Shown: one piece after another, positions 41,653 through 50,461 of the stretch
How positions within the stretch are numbered: position 1 is the first letter of the stretch
Layout of the letters: each line of letters starts with the position of its first letter
Origin: Desulfonatronum lacustre DSM 10312
GTDB taxonomy: Bacteria > Desulfobacterota > Desulfovibrionia > Desulfovibrionales > Desulfonatronaceae
NCBI RefSeq assembly: GCF_000519265.1
Contig: NZ_KI912608.1
Coordinates: 1,179,482 to 1,243,481 of the forward strand
Length of the DNA stretch: 64,000 nt
Direction of reading: 5' to 3'
The notes under the pieces: generated by a model
What the model was told of the DNA's origin: nothing
Seen by the model: the letters and a program-made list of their open reading frames with translations, nothing else
Database searches by the model: none
Position numbers and translations under genes: made by a program

Positions 41653-43569
41653 TCAGGTGTATAAAAACGCTTCCTTGCGCGCGCAGCCCTGGGAAAAAAT
41701 GTACTTCAACCATTTCACTCCCTTGATCGATGCGCTCAGGTCGTCCAGGTACGGTTCGAACTCGACCATGGCCTTGCGGATTTTTTCGGCCTCCGTCGGG
41801 TCCTGGTGATCAATGTAGTAGTCGTATTCCAGGATGCCCCGCTTGCCCATGTCCAGAGGCGTCAGAAAACCGTAATCATTGTCGATGCCGTGGTTGTCGG
41901 CGATGCGTTTGAGTTCCGCGCAGATATCCTCGACCAGGTCCACGCGGTTCAGCGGCACGTAGACCAGAAAGGCGAACATATGCTTGTGCCGGGACATCCG
42001 GGAGCTGAGGATCCGGAACATGTTCAGCCAGACCATGTCCGTCATTTCCGGCCGGGCATACAGTTTCGTGTAAAAGTCCCGCAAATCCGCGTCCACGGCC
42101 AGGGCCGCGGTTTCCGGAGAGGGACGCAGCACCGCGTCCAGCACGGGTCGCAGTTCCGGACGCGACAATACCTCGTACGGCGGACGATCTCCGCCCATCC
42201 CCGCGACCAGCTCCAGCCAGTCGTCGTCAGCCAACCGGGGCAGACCGAGCATCAACATCCGGAACAGCTCCCCGTCGATCACGGCTTCACGCATGGATCG
42301 CACGGCCTCGCACGCGAACCGGTCCCCCACCACGAACACGGCGTAGCGCAGGCCGAGGGCCTCTGAAAGACCGTGCCGGACCCGGTCCGCGAGATCGGCC
42401 GACGGCGACATGAACGTGGAAAGGTAATGGCCGCCGAGCACGCCGACAGCCAGCCCGATCCGCCGCCGGCTCAGATCCCGGGCGAAAGTCGCGGCCTCTC
42501 CGAAATCGGCGAAGGGCACAAGCAGCCCTTCCTCGTCGTCCGTGGTCGGATGCAGGCGCACGACAGCCTGGGTGCAGATGCCCGGCGACGGAGTCAATCG
42601 GTGTTCATAACAAAAGGCATTGGGGGCGGACGGCTCGTTGAGCCGAAAAACATCCCCGCCGGCATTCACGAACTCCATGTCCACAAAGGTGTCCGCGTTG
42701 ACTCCGTAGGCATTGGACCAGGTCGAGAACAGCCCGGTGCAGACAATGTTCCCGCAGACCGTGGCCGCCGGCTCAGCGGTGTTCACCCGGAAACCGTGCC
42801 GCACCGCCTCCTGTTGCAGTTCAAACGAGGTCACCCCCGGTTCCACTGAGGCGGTCCAGTTCTCGACGTCGATGGCAATGCCCTTCATCCGCTGCATGTC
42901 CATGACCAGGCCGTCACTGAACACGAACCCGAACACGCTCCCGCCGTTGCCCCGCACGGCGTACGGGATGTCGCGCCGGTTCGCGAAGCGGACCAGGGCC
43001 GCGACCTCGTCCCGGGTTCCGGGCAGGGTCACGAAGCGCGGCATGCGCATCCCGGCCAGGGGAAAGGGATCGTTGGCGTAGGTCACCAGGATGGCCGGAT
43101 CATTGGTGGCCCACTGGCGGCCGACAATCTCGCGCAGGCCGTCCAGGTCCGGATCGGATGCGACGTGAAGAGGCTCAAAGCCCTGGGCCAGCCAGTCCCG
43201 GACGTGTTCCTTGAGGGCCTTCATCACCTGCACCGGCCGCATTCCGGTCACGAAATGGCACTGCCGGTCGCAGATGCCGCACAAGTTGCAGGAATCGGCA
43301 ATCTCCACGAGCCCCTGGGTAATCGGAACGAGCCCCTTGGCCAGGGCGTCGTAAATGTCCATCCGCCCCTGGGGAAAGTGACTGACATAATAGTGTGTTG
43401 TCCCTGAGGCGCACAATCCGGTCCCCAGATAGTCGATCTTGCACATGGCGTAGTGGCGGCACTGCGCCGCCACCTTCCTGATCTCCTCCGGAAAAGCGAG
43501 AGATTTCCGTCGTGGTGACGCGGAGGGGGGCCTTTGAATATTTCCTGAGGTCAATAGAGACGATTTCAT
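41653..43569 (-). CDS. FAD-linked oxidase with N-terminal cysteine-rich segment
   Basis: A 638-residue protein. Residues about 35-120 are cysteine-rich: CRHYAMCKIDYLGTGLC and CNLCGICDRQCHFVTG, which look like an iron-sulfur site. About 170-345 is a PCMH-type FAD domain (RFVTLPGTRDEVAALVRFAN, YAVRGNGGSVFGFVF, VEPGVTSFELQQEAVRHGF). The C-terminal half is a VAO-type substrate cap and ends VKWLKYIFSQGCARKEAFLY. The layout recalls glycolate/lactate-type oxidases that pass electrons to a quinone or an iron-sulfur partner. The substrate is unknown. GGAGGAG precedes the ATG. It lies between a transketolase and an SDR gene. Confidence 0.68.
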   Translation of the reverse strand: MKSSLLTSGNIQRPPSASPRRKSLAFPEEIRKVAAQCRHYAMCKIDYLGTGLCASGTTHYYVSHFPQGRMDIYDALAKGLVPITQGLVEIADSCNLCGICDRQCHFVTGMRPVQVMKALKEHVRDWLAQGFEPLHVASDPDLDGLREIVGRQWATNDPAILVTYANDPFPLAGMRMPRFVTLPGTRDEVAALVRFANRRDIPYAVRGNGGSVFGFVFSDGLVMDMQRMKGIAIDVENWTASVEPGVTSFELQQEAVRHGFRVNTAEPAATVCGNIVCTGLFSTWSNAYGVNADTFVDMEFVNAGGDVFRLNEPSAPNAFCYEHRLTPSPGICTQAVVRLHPTTDDEEGLLVPFADFGEAATFARDLSRRRIGLAVGVLGGHYLSTFMSPSADLADRVRHGLSEALGLRYAVFVVGDRFACEAVRSMREAVIDGELFRMLMLGLPRLADDDWLELVAGMGGDRPPYEVLSRPELRPVLDAVLRPSPETAALAVDADLRDFYTKLYARPEMTDMVWLNMFRILSSRMSRHKHMFAFLVYVPLNRVDLVEDICAELKRIADNHGIDNDYGFLTPLDMGKRGILEYDYYIDHQDPTEAEKIRKAMVEFEPYLDDLSASIKGVKWLKYIFSQGCARKEAFLYT

Positions 43570-43629
43570 GCTCTCCTCCGTGGAAGCAGGGTTGAACTTC
43601 CGTTGGGCAAGGGTCCGGTCATGAGGCGC

Positions 43630-45462
43630 TCACGCACCCTCCCGGACCGTTCTGATGATCGCGTCCCTGGAGATGGACTCCCAATCCAGGAGTTCCCGAA
43701 GCTTGCCGCTTCGGGGCATCCGGCGCACGGCGAGGATACGCAGGGTGACGGAGAGACCGACCAGGACTTCCGCAACCGCCTCTCCCAGGCCGCCTTGGGC
43801 ATAGTGGTCTTCAACAGTGACGACAAACCCGGTTTCGCGAGCAGCCGTGCGGATGCTCTTCCGATCCAGGGGCTTGATCGAGTAGCAGTCGATGACCCGG
43901 ACCAAAACCCCTTGTTCTTCAAGAAGGTCGGCTGCGGCAAGGGCTTCGTGCAGGGTGATCCCGGCAGCGATGATCACGGCCTTGTCTTCGGGATGCTGGA
44001 TCAGGACCTTGGAGCCGCCGATCGGAAACCGTTCGTCGGGTCCATACAGGACCGGCGTGGCCTGGCGGGTGGTCCGGATATAGGAGATCCCTTCATGGGC
44101 GGCCGCCTGCTCCACCAACCGCTCCGTGGACATGGCATCCGAGGGGTAGAGCACCACGCTGTCCAGCACGGTCCGGAACATGGCCAGATCCTCCAACCCC
44201 ATCTGAGAGGTCCCGTCCTCTCCGATGGAGACCCCGGCATGGGAGCCGCAGAAGACGATCCGCCCTCCCGAATAGCGACTCATGCGAATCTGGTCGAAGG
44301 CCCGGGTCAGGAAGGCGGCAAAGGTTGAGACGAACGGGACCTTGCCTCGCAAGGAAAGGCCCAGGGCCGCCCCGACCATGTTCTGTTCGGCAACGAACAT
44401 TTCAAAGAAGCGTTCGGGGTGCTCCCCGGCAAAGAAATCGGCATAGGTGGAGTTGCTGACTTCGGCATCGAGGACGACCATTCCCGGGACCTGGGTGGAG
44501 AGCCGTGCGAGGGCGTTTCCATACGCCTTTCTGGTGGCGACGGATTCATTTCTTTCGTACCCGGGGGGAGAAGCCTGAACAGGCCGGCCCTGTTCCGGGA
44601 GCAGGTCTTCAGGTTCCTGTATCTCCCCTCTGATGGAGTAATCCACCGCCCCAAGACCGGCCAGGGCGTGTCCCGCCTCTTCCTGGGGAACCGGCTTTCC
44701 ATGCCACCCTTCCCGGTTTTCGAGCAGGGCGACCCCCCTGCCCTTCAATGTCCGGGCGATGATCATGGCCGGCTTGTCACGAACCACCAGCGCCTCCCTG
44801 TACGCCTCTCCAATGGATTCCAGGTCATGGCCGTCTTCGATGGTGATCGTCTGCCATCCAAAAACACCGATCCGTTGCGCATAGGCATCGAGGTCGTGGC
44901 CGTACATGGTCTGACCCCGCTGTCCCAGCCGGTTCACGTCCAGAATGCCGATCAGGTTGTCCAGCCGGTAGTGGGCGGCAAGCTGGATGGCTTCCCATTG
45001 CGACCCTTCGGTCATCTCGCTGTCGCCAAGCAGAACGAAGGTCCTGTAGGGCAACTTGTCGACGAATTTGGCGTTCAGGGCCATGCCCAGGCCGATGGAG
45101 AGCCCCTGGCCCAGACTTCCGGTGGACGCCTCGGTATAGGGGAAGGCCGGGGTGGGATGACCTTCGAGCGCACTGCCCATGGTCCGCAGACTGAGAATCT
45201 CCTCCTCGCTCACCTTTCCGGCCGCGGCCCAGAGGGCATACAGCAGAGGGGCGGCATGTCCTTTGGAGAAGATCAGCCGGTCGTTGTTCGGGTGTTCAGG
45301 AGCGTTCGGGGAGAACCGGAACGTCCCGCCGAAGAGAAGGGAAACCATGAGCTCGGTGGCCGAGAGGGAGGAACTCGGGTGGCCGGAGCCGGCCCGGGTG
45401 GTGGAGGTCAGGATCATGGAACGGATATTGCGACTCAGTTGTTCGAGGAGTTCGTACGCCAT
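43630..45462 (-). CDS. Transketolase, single-chain
   Basis: A 610-residue ThDP enzyme. The N-terminal ThDP domain shows GSGHPSSSLSATELMVSLLF, LIFSKGHAAPLLYALWAAAG, STGSLGQGLSIGLGMALNAK and GDSEMTEGSQWEA. The pyrimidine domain has FEMFVAEQNMVGAALGLSL and FCGSHAGVSIGEDGTSQMGL, and the C-terminal domain VRVIDCYSIKPLD. The family swaps two-carbon ketol units between sugar phosphates. It is somewhat shorter than housekeeping TktA (about 660). Its place at the head of a redox/methyl operon suggests a special pathway. AAGGAG precedes the ATG. A leader-element copy lies 46 bp upstream. Confidence 0.85.
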   Translation of the reverse strand: MAYELLEQLSRNIRSMILTSTTRAGSGHPSSSLSATELMVSLLFGGTFRFSPNAPEHPNNDRLIFSKGHAAPLLYALWAAAGKVSEEEILSLRTMGSALEGHPTPAFPYTEASTGSLGQGLSIGLGMALNAKFVDKLPYRTFVLLGDSEMTEGSQWEAIQLAAHYRLDNLIGILDVNRLGQRGQTMYGHDLDAYAQRIGVFGWQTITIEDGHDLESIGEAYREALVVRDKPAMIIARTLKGRGVALLENREGWHGKPVPQEEAGHALAGLGAVDYSIRGEIQEPEDLLPEQGRPVQASPPGYERNESVATRKAYGNALARLSTQVPGMVVLDAEVSNSTYADFFAGEHPERFFEMFVAEQNMVGAALGLSLRGKVPFVSTFAAFLTRAFDQIRMSRYSGGRIVFCGSHAGVSIGEDGTSQMGLEDLAMFRTVLDSVVLYPSDAMSTERLVEQAAAHEGISYIRTTRQATPVLYGPDERFPIGGSKVLIQHPEDKAVIIAAGITLHEALAAADLLEEQGVLVRVIDCYSIKPLDRKSIRTAARETGFVVTVEDHYAQGGLGEAVAEVLVGLSVTLRILAVRRMPRSGKLRELLDWESISRDAIIRTVREGA

Positions 45463-45507
45463 GGGGTCTCCTTCTGTATCAAGATCTTATGGGTATGGAT
45501 CCGTACT

Positions 45508-45592
45508 TGATACCTTATTTGACATCCCTGTCTGTAGGGGAATCACATATTTTGTGTGAGAAGAAATCACAGGAGATGGGAATAATTCCCGG
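45508..45592 (-). promoter_or_regulatory. Conserved leader element, copy G (upstream of transketolase operon)
   Basis: Minus strand: GGGAATTATTCCCATC, CCTGTGATTTCTTCTCACAC, GTGATTCCCCTACAGACAGG, GATGTCAAATAAGGTATC. The last stem keeps pairing through a G-U exchange (GATGTC with GGTATC). It ends 46 nt before the transketolase ATG. Confidence 0.58.
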
Positions 45593-45611
45593 AGTTGCCA
45601 GGAGAGCATTC

Positions 45612-45656
45612 GGGATTATCATGAGGAAAAGTCACGGGAGACGGGAGTAATTCCCT
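45612..45656 (-). promoter_or_regulatory. Partial second leader element, copy G2
   Basis: Minus strand: GGGAATTACTCCCGTCTCCC and GTGACTTTTCCTCATG, the first half of the element only, directly upstream of copy G and in the same orientation. It may be a tandem duplication. Confidence 0.45.
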
Positions 45657-45930
45657 TGTTTGGCATGGTTCTTGATGAATAGATATTGTTTCGAGGACTT
45701 GTGTTGCGAGAATCAAGTAAAGTGCCTGTATCGTGTTTTAGTACGGAAGAATGCGTATCCGTTGGCAAGTCAAAATTTTGCCATGTAAATTAAAATATAG
45801 TTCCGACGCGTAGCGAAGTTCGGCTTAGAATCTGGATTTTTTCTCCGTGGATCAAACAATAGGTAAACGTATGCAACGCCGCAGTGTACCAGATCAAAAT
45901 ATGAAATGCACTGATTCAGGATATTCAGGA

Positions 45931-48900
45931 ATGAGACAAATACAGATGGCAAATCTATTTTTCCGACAATGGATTCAACGAAGTATGCTGGTTATTCTAC
46001 TTCTTGCGCTCGGCTGTGGATTCGCACCTGTTTCCGCGAATGCCGATATTCCCAAACTGCCGCGATTTCCATCGATCAGTCCTGATGGTTCAGAGATTGT
46101 TTTCAGTGCCGGAGGAGATCTCTGGATCGTTCCGGTACATGGCGGCATGGCGAACCGGCTGACCGGGCATCGTTTCGACGACCTGCATTCCAGTTGGAGC
46201 CCCGACGGTCAATCCCTTGTCTTCACGTCGATGCGAGACGGCTATATGAACCTTTGGCGCATTCAGCGCGACGGCACGGGGACTGTTCAGCTGACCTACA
46301 GTGATCGCTTCCTGCGGGCACCGCATTGGTCGATTGATGAAGAAGGCAGGGAGATCGTCACCTTCTCGGGTCTTCTTGAGGCCGATGTCTACCGTGATCA
46401 GCGTCCTTACCGGATATCACCGCAAGGCGGGGAACATGAGCTCCTCCATCACGCCTTCGGTTCCGAACCGCGCTTTTCTCCGGATGGTCGACGCGTCGTC
46501 TTTACCCGCGGTGGTTATTATCACGACTGGAATCATCGACGGTATCGCGGACCGGATGCAATGAACGTCTGGGTTCTGCACCAATCGGAAGAGCGTTTCG
46601 AGGCCGTCACGGAATGGGAAGGCGACGACGGGAATGCCAAGTGGGTGGACAACGATACGCTGCTCTTCATGTCTGAACGCCAGCTCGACACCGTCAATCT
46701 CTACCGTGTCAACCTGGATGACGACAATCGTGCTCTTCAGCGGATCACGCATTTTCAAGGACGCGGTGTTCAAGATTTTGACGTCTCAAGGGATGGAAGC
46801 ATGGCCGTTCTTCAGGTCTGGGATCGGCTGTACACCCTGAACCTTGCTGATCCCCAGGCTGAGCCGGAACCGATACATATCCAAACGGGCGATGATGGCC
46901 GGGATGACCATATTTTGCGCTGGATCGACCGGGACGTTACCGAGGCCGCACTCAGTCCGGATGGGCAAGTCATGGCCTATGTTGCCTATGGACGAGTCTA
47001 CATCCGCAATGTGGACGAATACAGTCCCACCCGGGCGGTCATTCCGGATACCCATGCCCGTCACCAGGATATTGCATGGTCTCCGGATGGGCTGCATCTG
47101 TATTTTGCAAGCGATGCCGACGGTACGCTCTCGATCTACAAGGCCCAGGTGGAACTGACCCGGGATGAAATCCGTCTCGCCCACCAGCAACTCCCGACGC
47201 GTGGCGAGCTTCTGGCGAAAAGCACCGCTACGCACGTCTCGCGCGGGACCGAAAGTATTTCCGAAAGCACGCATCAGTATTCCGAACATTCCGTGAATTC
47301 GGATACGGATGATCCTTTTGGGCCGCTGCCCCCCAACAATCCACTTGACCCACCTCATCCACCTGACCCGCAAGATCCGTCCGAACCAAAACCGACCGGA
47401 GAGCCGGCTGATGTCCCTTCCTCTTCCCAGGAAGAGAGCCATGCCACGGAGAAGTCGAAGCACGTGACCGGCCAAGAAGACCCTGCTCGTTGGCACGATG
47501 CCGTTCAGTTCCGGGTCTTGCCCGTTGTCGTGGAACAGAGCAACGACCGTGGTGTTTCACCTTCCCCTGATGGTCAGTCCGTCGCATTTCGCCGTGGACG
47601 TGGAGATCTGGTTGTGATGGATCTTCTCACAAACGACCTTCGAACGCTTGTGAAGGGCTGGGACAGCGATCTGCATTGGCGCTGGTCGCCGGACGGGCGG
47701 TATATCGCTTATGACCAGAACGATCTGAACTTCAGCACAAATATATTCATTATTCCCGCGGATGGTTCCCACCAACCCGTGAACATTACCCGTCATCCAC
47801 GCAACGATTTCAACCCCCGCTGGTCGGCGGACGGCAGAATATTGACCTTCATCTCCAATCGATCCGGTGACGGTTTCGACCTCTACAGGGTCACTCTCGA
47901 TCCCGAGATGAATCATTGGACCCGGCGAGAGTTAAACAATTACTATGATCGAGCACGTGTCGCTGCCGGCATGCATCGCCCACTGCCTGTTCGCAAGCCT
48001 GGAACGGTACTCTCGCTGAGACAACCCGGATGGCAGACCGCCAAGGGGCTTGAACTGGAAAATGCCTGGCAGCGCGTGGAGCGCGTCACGGCATCTCCCG
48101 ATCATCAGACAGCCAACGAGATGACCCCTGGCGGCGACCGGTACGTCTTCAATTCCGGCAAGGAAGGACTGATCGCCGTGAATTGGGACGGGAGCGACCG
48201 CCGGCGTCTGGGGCCACGGGGAAACGTCCAACACCTCGATGGTGTCGGTAACCGAGTGATCTATATTGCGGATGGGCGTGTCGGCATTGCGCCGCTGGAC
48301 GGGAAAGCGCACACGCAGGTTGATATCTCTGATCGTATCCGGATCGATCTTCGAAAAGAGTCTTTGCAGAAGTTTCGGGAAGTGGCGCGAGTGATCGAGG
48401 AAGGTTTTTACCGGCCGGACATGAAGGGCTTGAACTGGAAGAGGCTTGTCGCTGATTACGAGGAACTCATTGTCCGGACTCGGACCGCAAGTGAATTCAG
48501 CGATATCGCCAATCGACTCCTGGGTGAACTGTCCGCTTCGCACATGGGACTCTCCAATCCGGGACCAGGTTCCGCATTACGCGACCCCTCAGGCCGTTTG
48601 GGTATCGAATATACGCGGGTGACTCTGGAGGATGAGAGGAAAGGGTATCTCATCACGAAGATCATTCCCGGAGGACCCTCGGACCGTGGACCTGTCCGCC
48701 TGTACCAGGGCGATATAATAACCAAAATTGATATGCAAAGCTTTGACGAACAGGACTCCTTGCTGGAGCGGTTGCGAGGAAAAGTCGAACAGGAAGTCGT
48801 TGTCGGCTTCGAGCGATCCATCAGCGGCAAACGTGTCGCCTCCCAGGCGATCCTGACTCCGATCTCTTTCAACGACTTCGCCGGACTGCGGTACAATGCG

Positions 48901-49542
48901 TTTCAGGAAGAGAGCCGGCGCAAGGCTTCGGAGCTTTCAGGCGGACGCATCGGCTACATTCATATCGAGGCGATGAATCAGGCATCGTTGGAAAAATTCC
49001 AGGCCCATCTGTACGCGGCTGCCGACTCGAAAGACGGCCTGATTATCGATGTTCGCAACAATGGCGGAGGACATACCAGCGACCGCATCCTTACTTCGAT
49101 CATGACCGCGGAACATGCCTATACGGTCCCCGCTGGAGCCGATCCCCATTTGAACGGCCGCTATCCCCAGGATCGCCTGGACGCGCCACGCTATACCCTG
49201 CCGATCAACATGCTGGCCAATGAGAAAAGTTTTTCAAACTCGGAAATCCTGGCCCACGCATTCAAAACGCTGGGACGGGGCACATTGGTGGGAAAACAGA
49301 CCTACGGAGGGGTCATTTCCACCGGGAGCCACTCTTTGATCGATGGGGCAACGGTCCGCCTGCCCTTTCGCGGGTGGTATCTCCCGGACGGCACCGATAT
49401 GGAGCAAAACGGCGCAATCCCCGACCTGTTTGTTGATCACACTCCGGCTGACGAGATCGCCGGGCGGGATCGCCAACTTGAAGCAGCGGTCATAGATTTG
49501 CTTCAACTGACATCACGGCGCCCTTCCCGGAATGCATCATAA
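45931..49542 (+). CDS. Exported tricorn-type protease (S41, PDZ, beta-propellers)
   Basis: A 1203-residue protein. A signal peptide (QWIQRSMLVILLLALGCGFA to ANAD) is followed by TolB/WD40-like propeller repeats (SPDGSEIVFSAGGDLWIVP, WSPDGQSLVFTSMRDGYMN). A Pro/Asp/Ser-rich linker (coding 47293-47460) and a second propeller (SPDGQSVAFRRGRGDLVV) come next. The end has the tricorn C1 region, a PDZ domain (GYLITKIIPGGPSDRGPV) and the S41 core with IDVRNNGGGHTSD and ANEKSFSNSEI, the likely nucleophile serine. Such proteins degrade peptides in the periplasm. The start at 45931 has AGGA at good spacing and leaves a normal signal peptide; earlier in-frame codons do not. The linker between the propellers is unusually long. 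Confidence 0.82.
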   Translation: MRQIQMANLFFRQWIQRSMLVILLLALGCGFAPVSANADIPKLPRFPSISPDGSEIVFSAGGDLWIVPVHGGMANRLTGHRFDDLHSSWSPDGQSLVFTSMRDGYMNLWRIQRDGTGTVQLTYSDRFLRAPHWSIDEEGREIVTFSGLLEADVYRDQRPYRISPQGGEHELLHHAFGSEPRFSPDGRRVVFTRGGYYHDWNHRRYRGPDAMNVWVLHQSEERFEAVTEWEGDDGNAKWVDNDTLLFMSERQLDTVNLYRVNLDDDNRALQRITHFQGRGVQDFDVSRDGSMAVLQVWDRLYTLNLADPQAEPEPIHIQTGDDGRDDHILRWIDRDVTEAALSPDGQVMAYVAYGRVYIRNVDEYSPTRAVIPDTHARHQDIAWSPDGLHLYFASDADGTLSIYKAQVELTRDEIRLAHQQLPTRGELLAKSTATHVSRGTESISESTHQYSEHSVNSDTDDPFGPLPPNNPLDPPHPPDPQDPSEPKPTGEPADVPSSSQEESHATEKSKHVTGQEDPARWHDAVQFRVLPVVVEQSNDRGVSPSPDGQSVAFRRGRGDLVVMDLLTNDLRTLVKGWDSDLHWRWSPDGRYIAYDQNDLNFSTNIFIIPADGSHQPVNITRHPRNDFNPRWSADGRILTFISNRSGDGFDLYRVTLDPEMNHWTRRELNNYYDRARVAAGMHRPLPVRKPGTVLSLRQPGWQTAKGLELENAWQRVERVTASPDHQTANEMTPGGDRYVFNSGKEGLIAVNWDGSDRRRLGPRGNVQHLDGVGNRVIYIADGRVGIAPLDGKAHTQVDISDRIRIDLRKESLQKFREVARVIEEGFYRPDMKGLNWKRLVADYEELIVRTRTASEFSDIANRLLGELSASHMGLSNPGPGSALRDPSGRLGIEYTRVTLEDERKGYLITKIIPGGPSDRGPVRLYQGDIITKIDMQSFDEQDSLLERLRGKVEQEVVVGFERSISGKRVASQAILTPISFNDFAGLRYNAFQEESRRKASELSGGRIGYIHIEAMNQASLEKFQAHLYAAADSKDGLIIDVRNNGGGHTSDRILTSIMTAEHAYTVPAGADPHLNGRYPQDRLDAPRYTLPINMLANEKSFSNSEILAHAFKTLGRGTLVGKQTYGGVISTGSHSLIDGATVRLPFRGWYLPDGTDMEQNGAIPDLFVDHTPADEIAGRDRQLEAAVIDLLQLTSRRPSRNAS

Positions 49543-49546
49543 ATTC

Positions 49547-49733
49547 GTAACTACTCAGTACATTTAGAGCCCGCTCTTGCTCCGGCAATCGGTACCGGGG
49601 TCGGAATCGGAATCGGGATCGGGATCGAAAACGCTGGGATGCGTTCTCAACTCTTCCTGTTTCGATACCGATACCGATACCGACCCTCCGATTGCCGGAA
49701 CAAGAGCGGTCGCAAAACGTGCTGAGCAAATAC
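49547..49733. repeat. Inverted-repeat element with hexamer hairpin (about 187 bp)
   Basis: The left end is exact, GTAACTACTCAG; the right end has decayed to CTGAGCAAATAC. Inside are CTCTTGCTCCGGCAATCGG on the left, its complement near 49690-49708, and GGTCGGAATCGG / CGATACCGATACCGAC arms between. It starts 5 bp after the tricorn stop. Confidence 0.6.
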
Positions 49734-49788
49734 TCCTATCCTCTCCTGCTTTTGTTCCATCCTGAGTGAAGCCTCATTCCGGCACTGG

Positions 49789-49819
49789 ATTCCCGCCTTC
49801 GCGGGATTTTTTTTTTTTT
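49789..49819 (+). terminator. Rho-independent-type terminator
   Basis: ATTCCCGCCTTCGCGGGA gives a strong GC hairpin directly followed by a run of 13 T. It lies about 250 bp after the tricorn gene. The hairpin is probably recruited from the dispersed CCCGCCTTCGCGGG repeat. Confidence 0.55.
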
Positions 49820-49851
49820 ACCACGCCGTCCCCCGAATCGGTCGTACCCGC

Positions 49852-50006
49852 TAGCTGAGTGTTGAAAAAGTCCTTATCCGGCAGTCCGTTCAAAAACCCC
49901 AAGTGCAAGGAGCAAAAAAAGTTCAAGGTCGAAGCGTATTTATTCATACGTGAGAGTTTGAACTTTTTGCAGCGACGCAGCAATTGGGAGTTTTTCAACG
50001 GACTGC
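49852..50006. repeat. 153-bp palindromic element, copy 3 (reverse)
   Basis: The same unit as at 19473, inverted, from TAGCTGAGTGTTGAAAAAG to TTTTTCAACGGACTGC. TA precedes it; the other side reads GAAGG. The flanks TACCCGC and GAAGGCGGGTA belong together as one copy of the dispersed GC palindrome, so the element appears inserted into that repeat. Confidence 0.62.
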
Positions 50007-50228
50007 GAAGGCGGGTATCCAGTCGCCCGAGGTTTGCGGCCTCCTGATGCCTGATGCCTAATGCCTGATGCAGGACGCCGCTGAGCAGGTGAGGCGGTTT
50101 TTATCCGAAATCATACGCCACCACGTAAGGTCTTGCCATCAATGGAAATGGCAATGGTGCGCCCATCTTCTCCTCCGTGATCAGGAACCCGGATCGAACG
50201 ATCCCTTTACCGCCTCCTCGCAATCTTC

Positions 50229-50366
50229 CCGGGAGTTATTCCCGTCGCCTGTGAGATTTCTCCTCACACAAAACATGCGATTCCCCTACAGACAGGAATG
50301 CTCAAAAGATTATCCTCTAGTTACGTAGCGAGTGGTGTAGGTAAGGCAACCAAAACAAGGCAATAT
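50229..50366 (+). promoter_or_regulatory. Conserved leader element, copy H (upstream of secreted repeat protein)
   Basis: Plus strand: CGGGAGTTATTCCCGTCGCC, TGTGAGATTTCTCCTCACAC, GCGATTCCCCTACAGACAGG, AATGCTCAAAAGATTATCC, then GTGGTGTAGGTAAGGCAACC. It matches copy E over about 240 bp including the spacer to the gene start. Confidence 0.58.
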
Positions 50367-50461
50367 CCAAAATCGGAGGCTAAGCAAGACGTAAAAAACA
50401 ATCGGCTTGGAGATCAGTGTCACTTCGATCAACTAAAATAACTTCATAAAGGAGAATGTTT

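Noticed and set aside
49774..49998. Recurring 60-70-codon frame (KKFKLSRMNKYAST) in the 153-bp palindromes
   Set aside because: It recurs only because the repeat does; no start signal, and decayed copies do not keep the frame.
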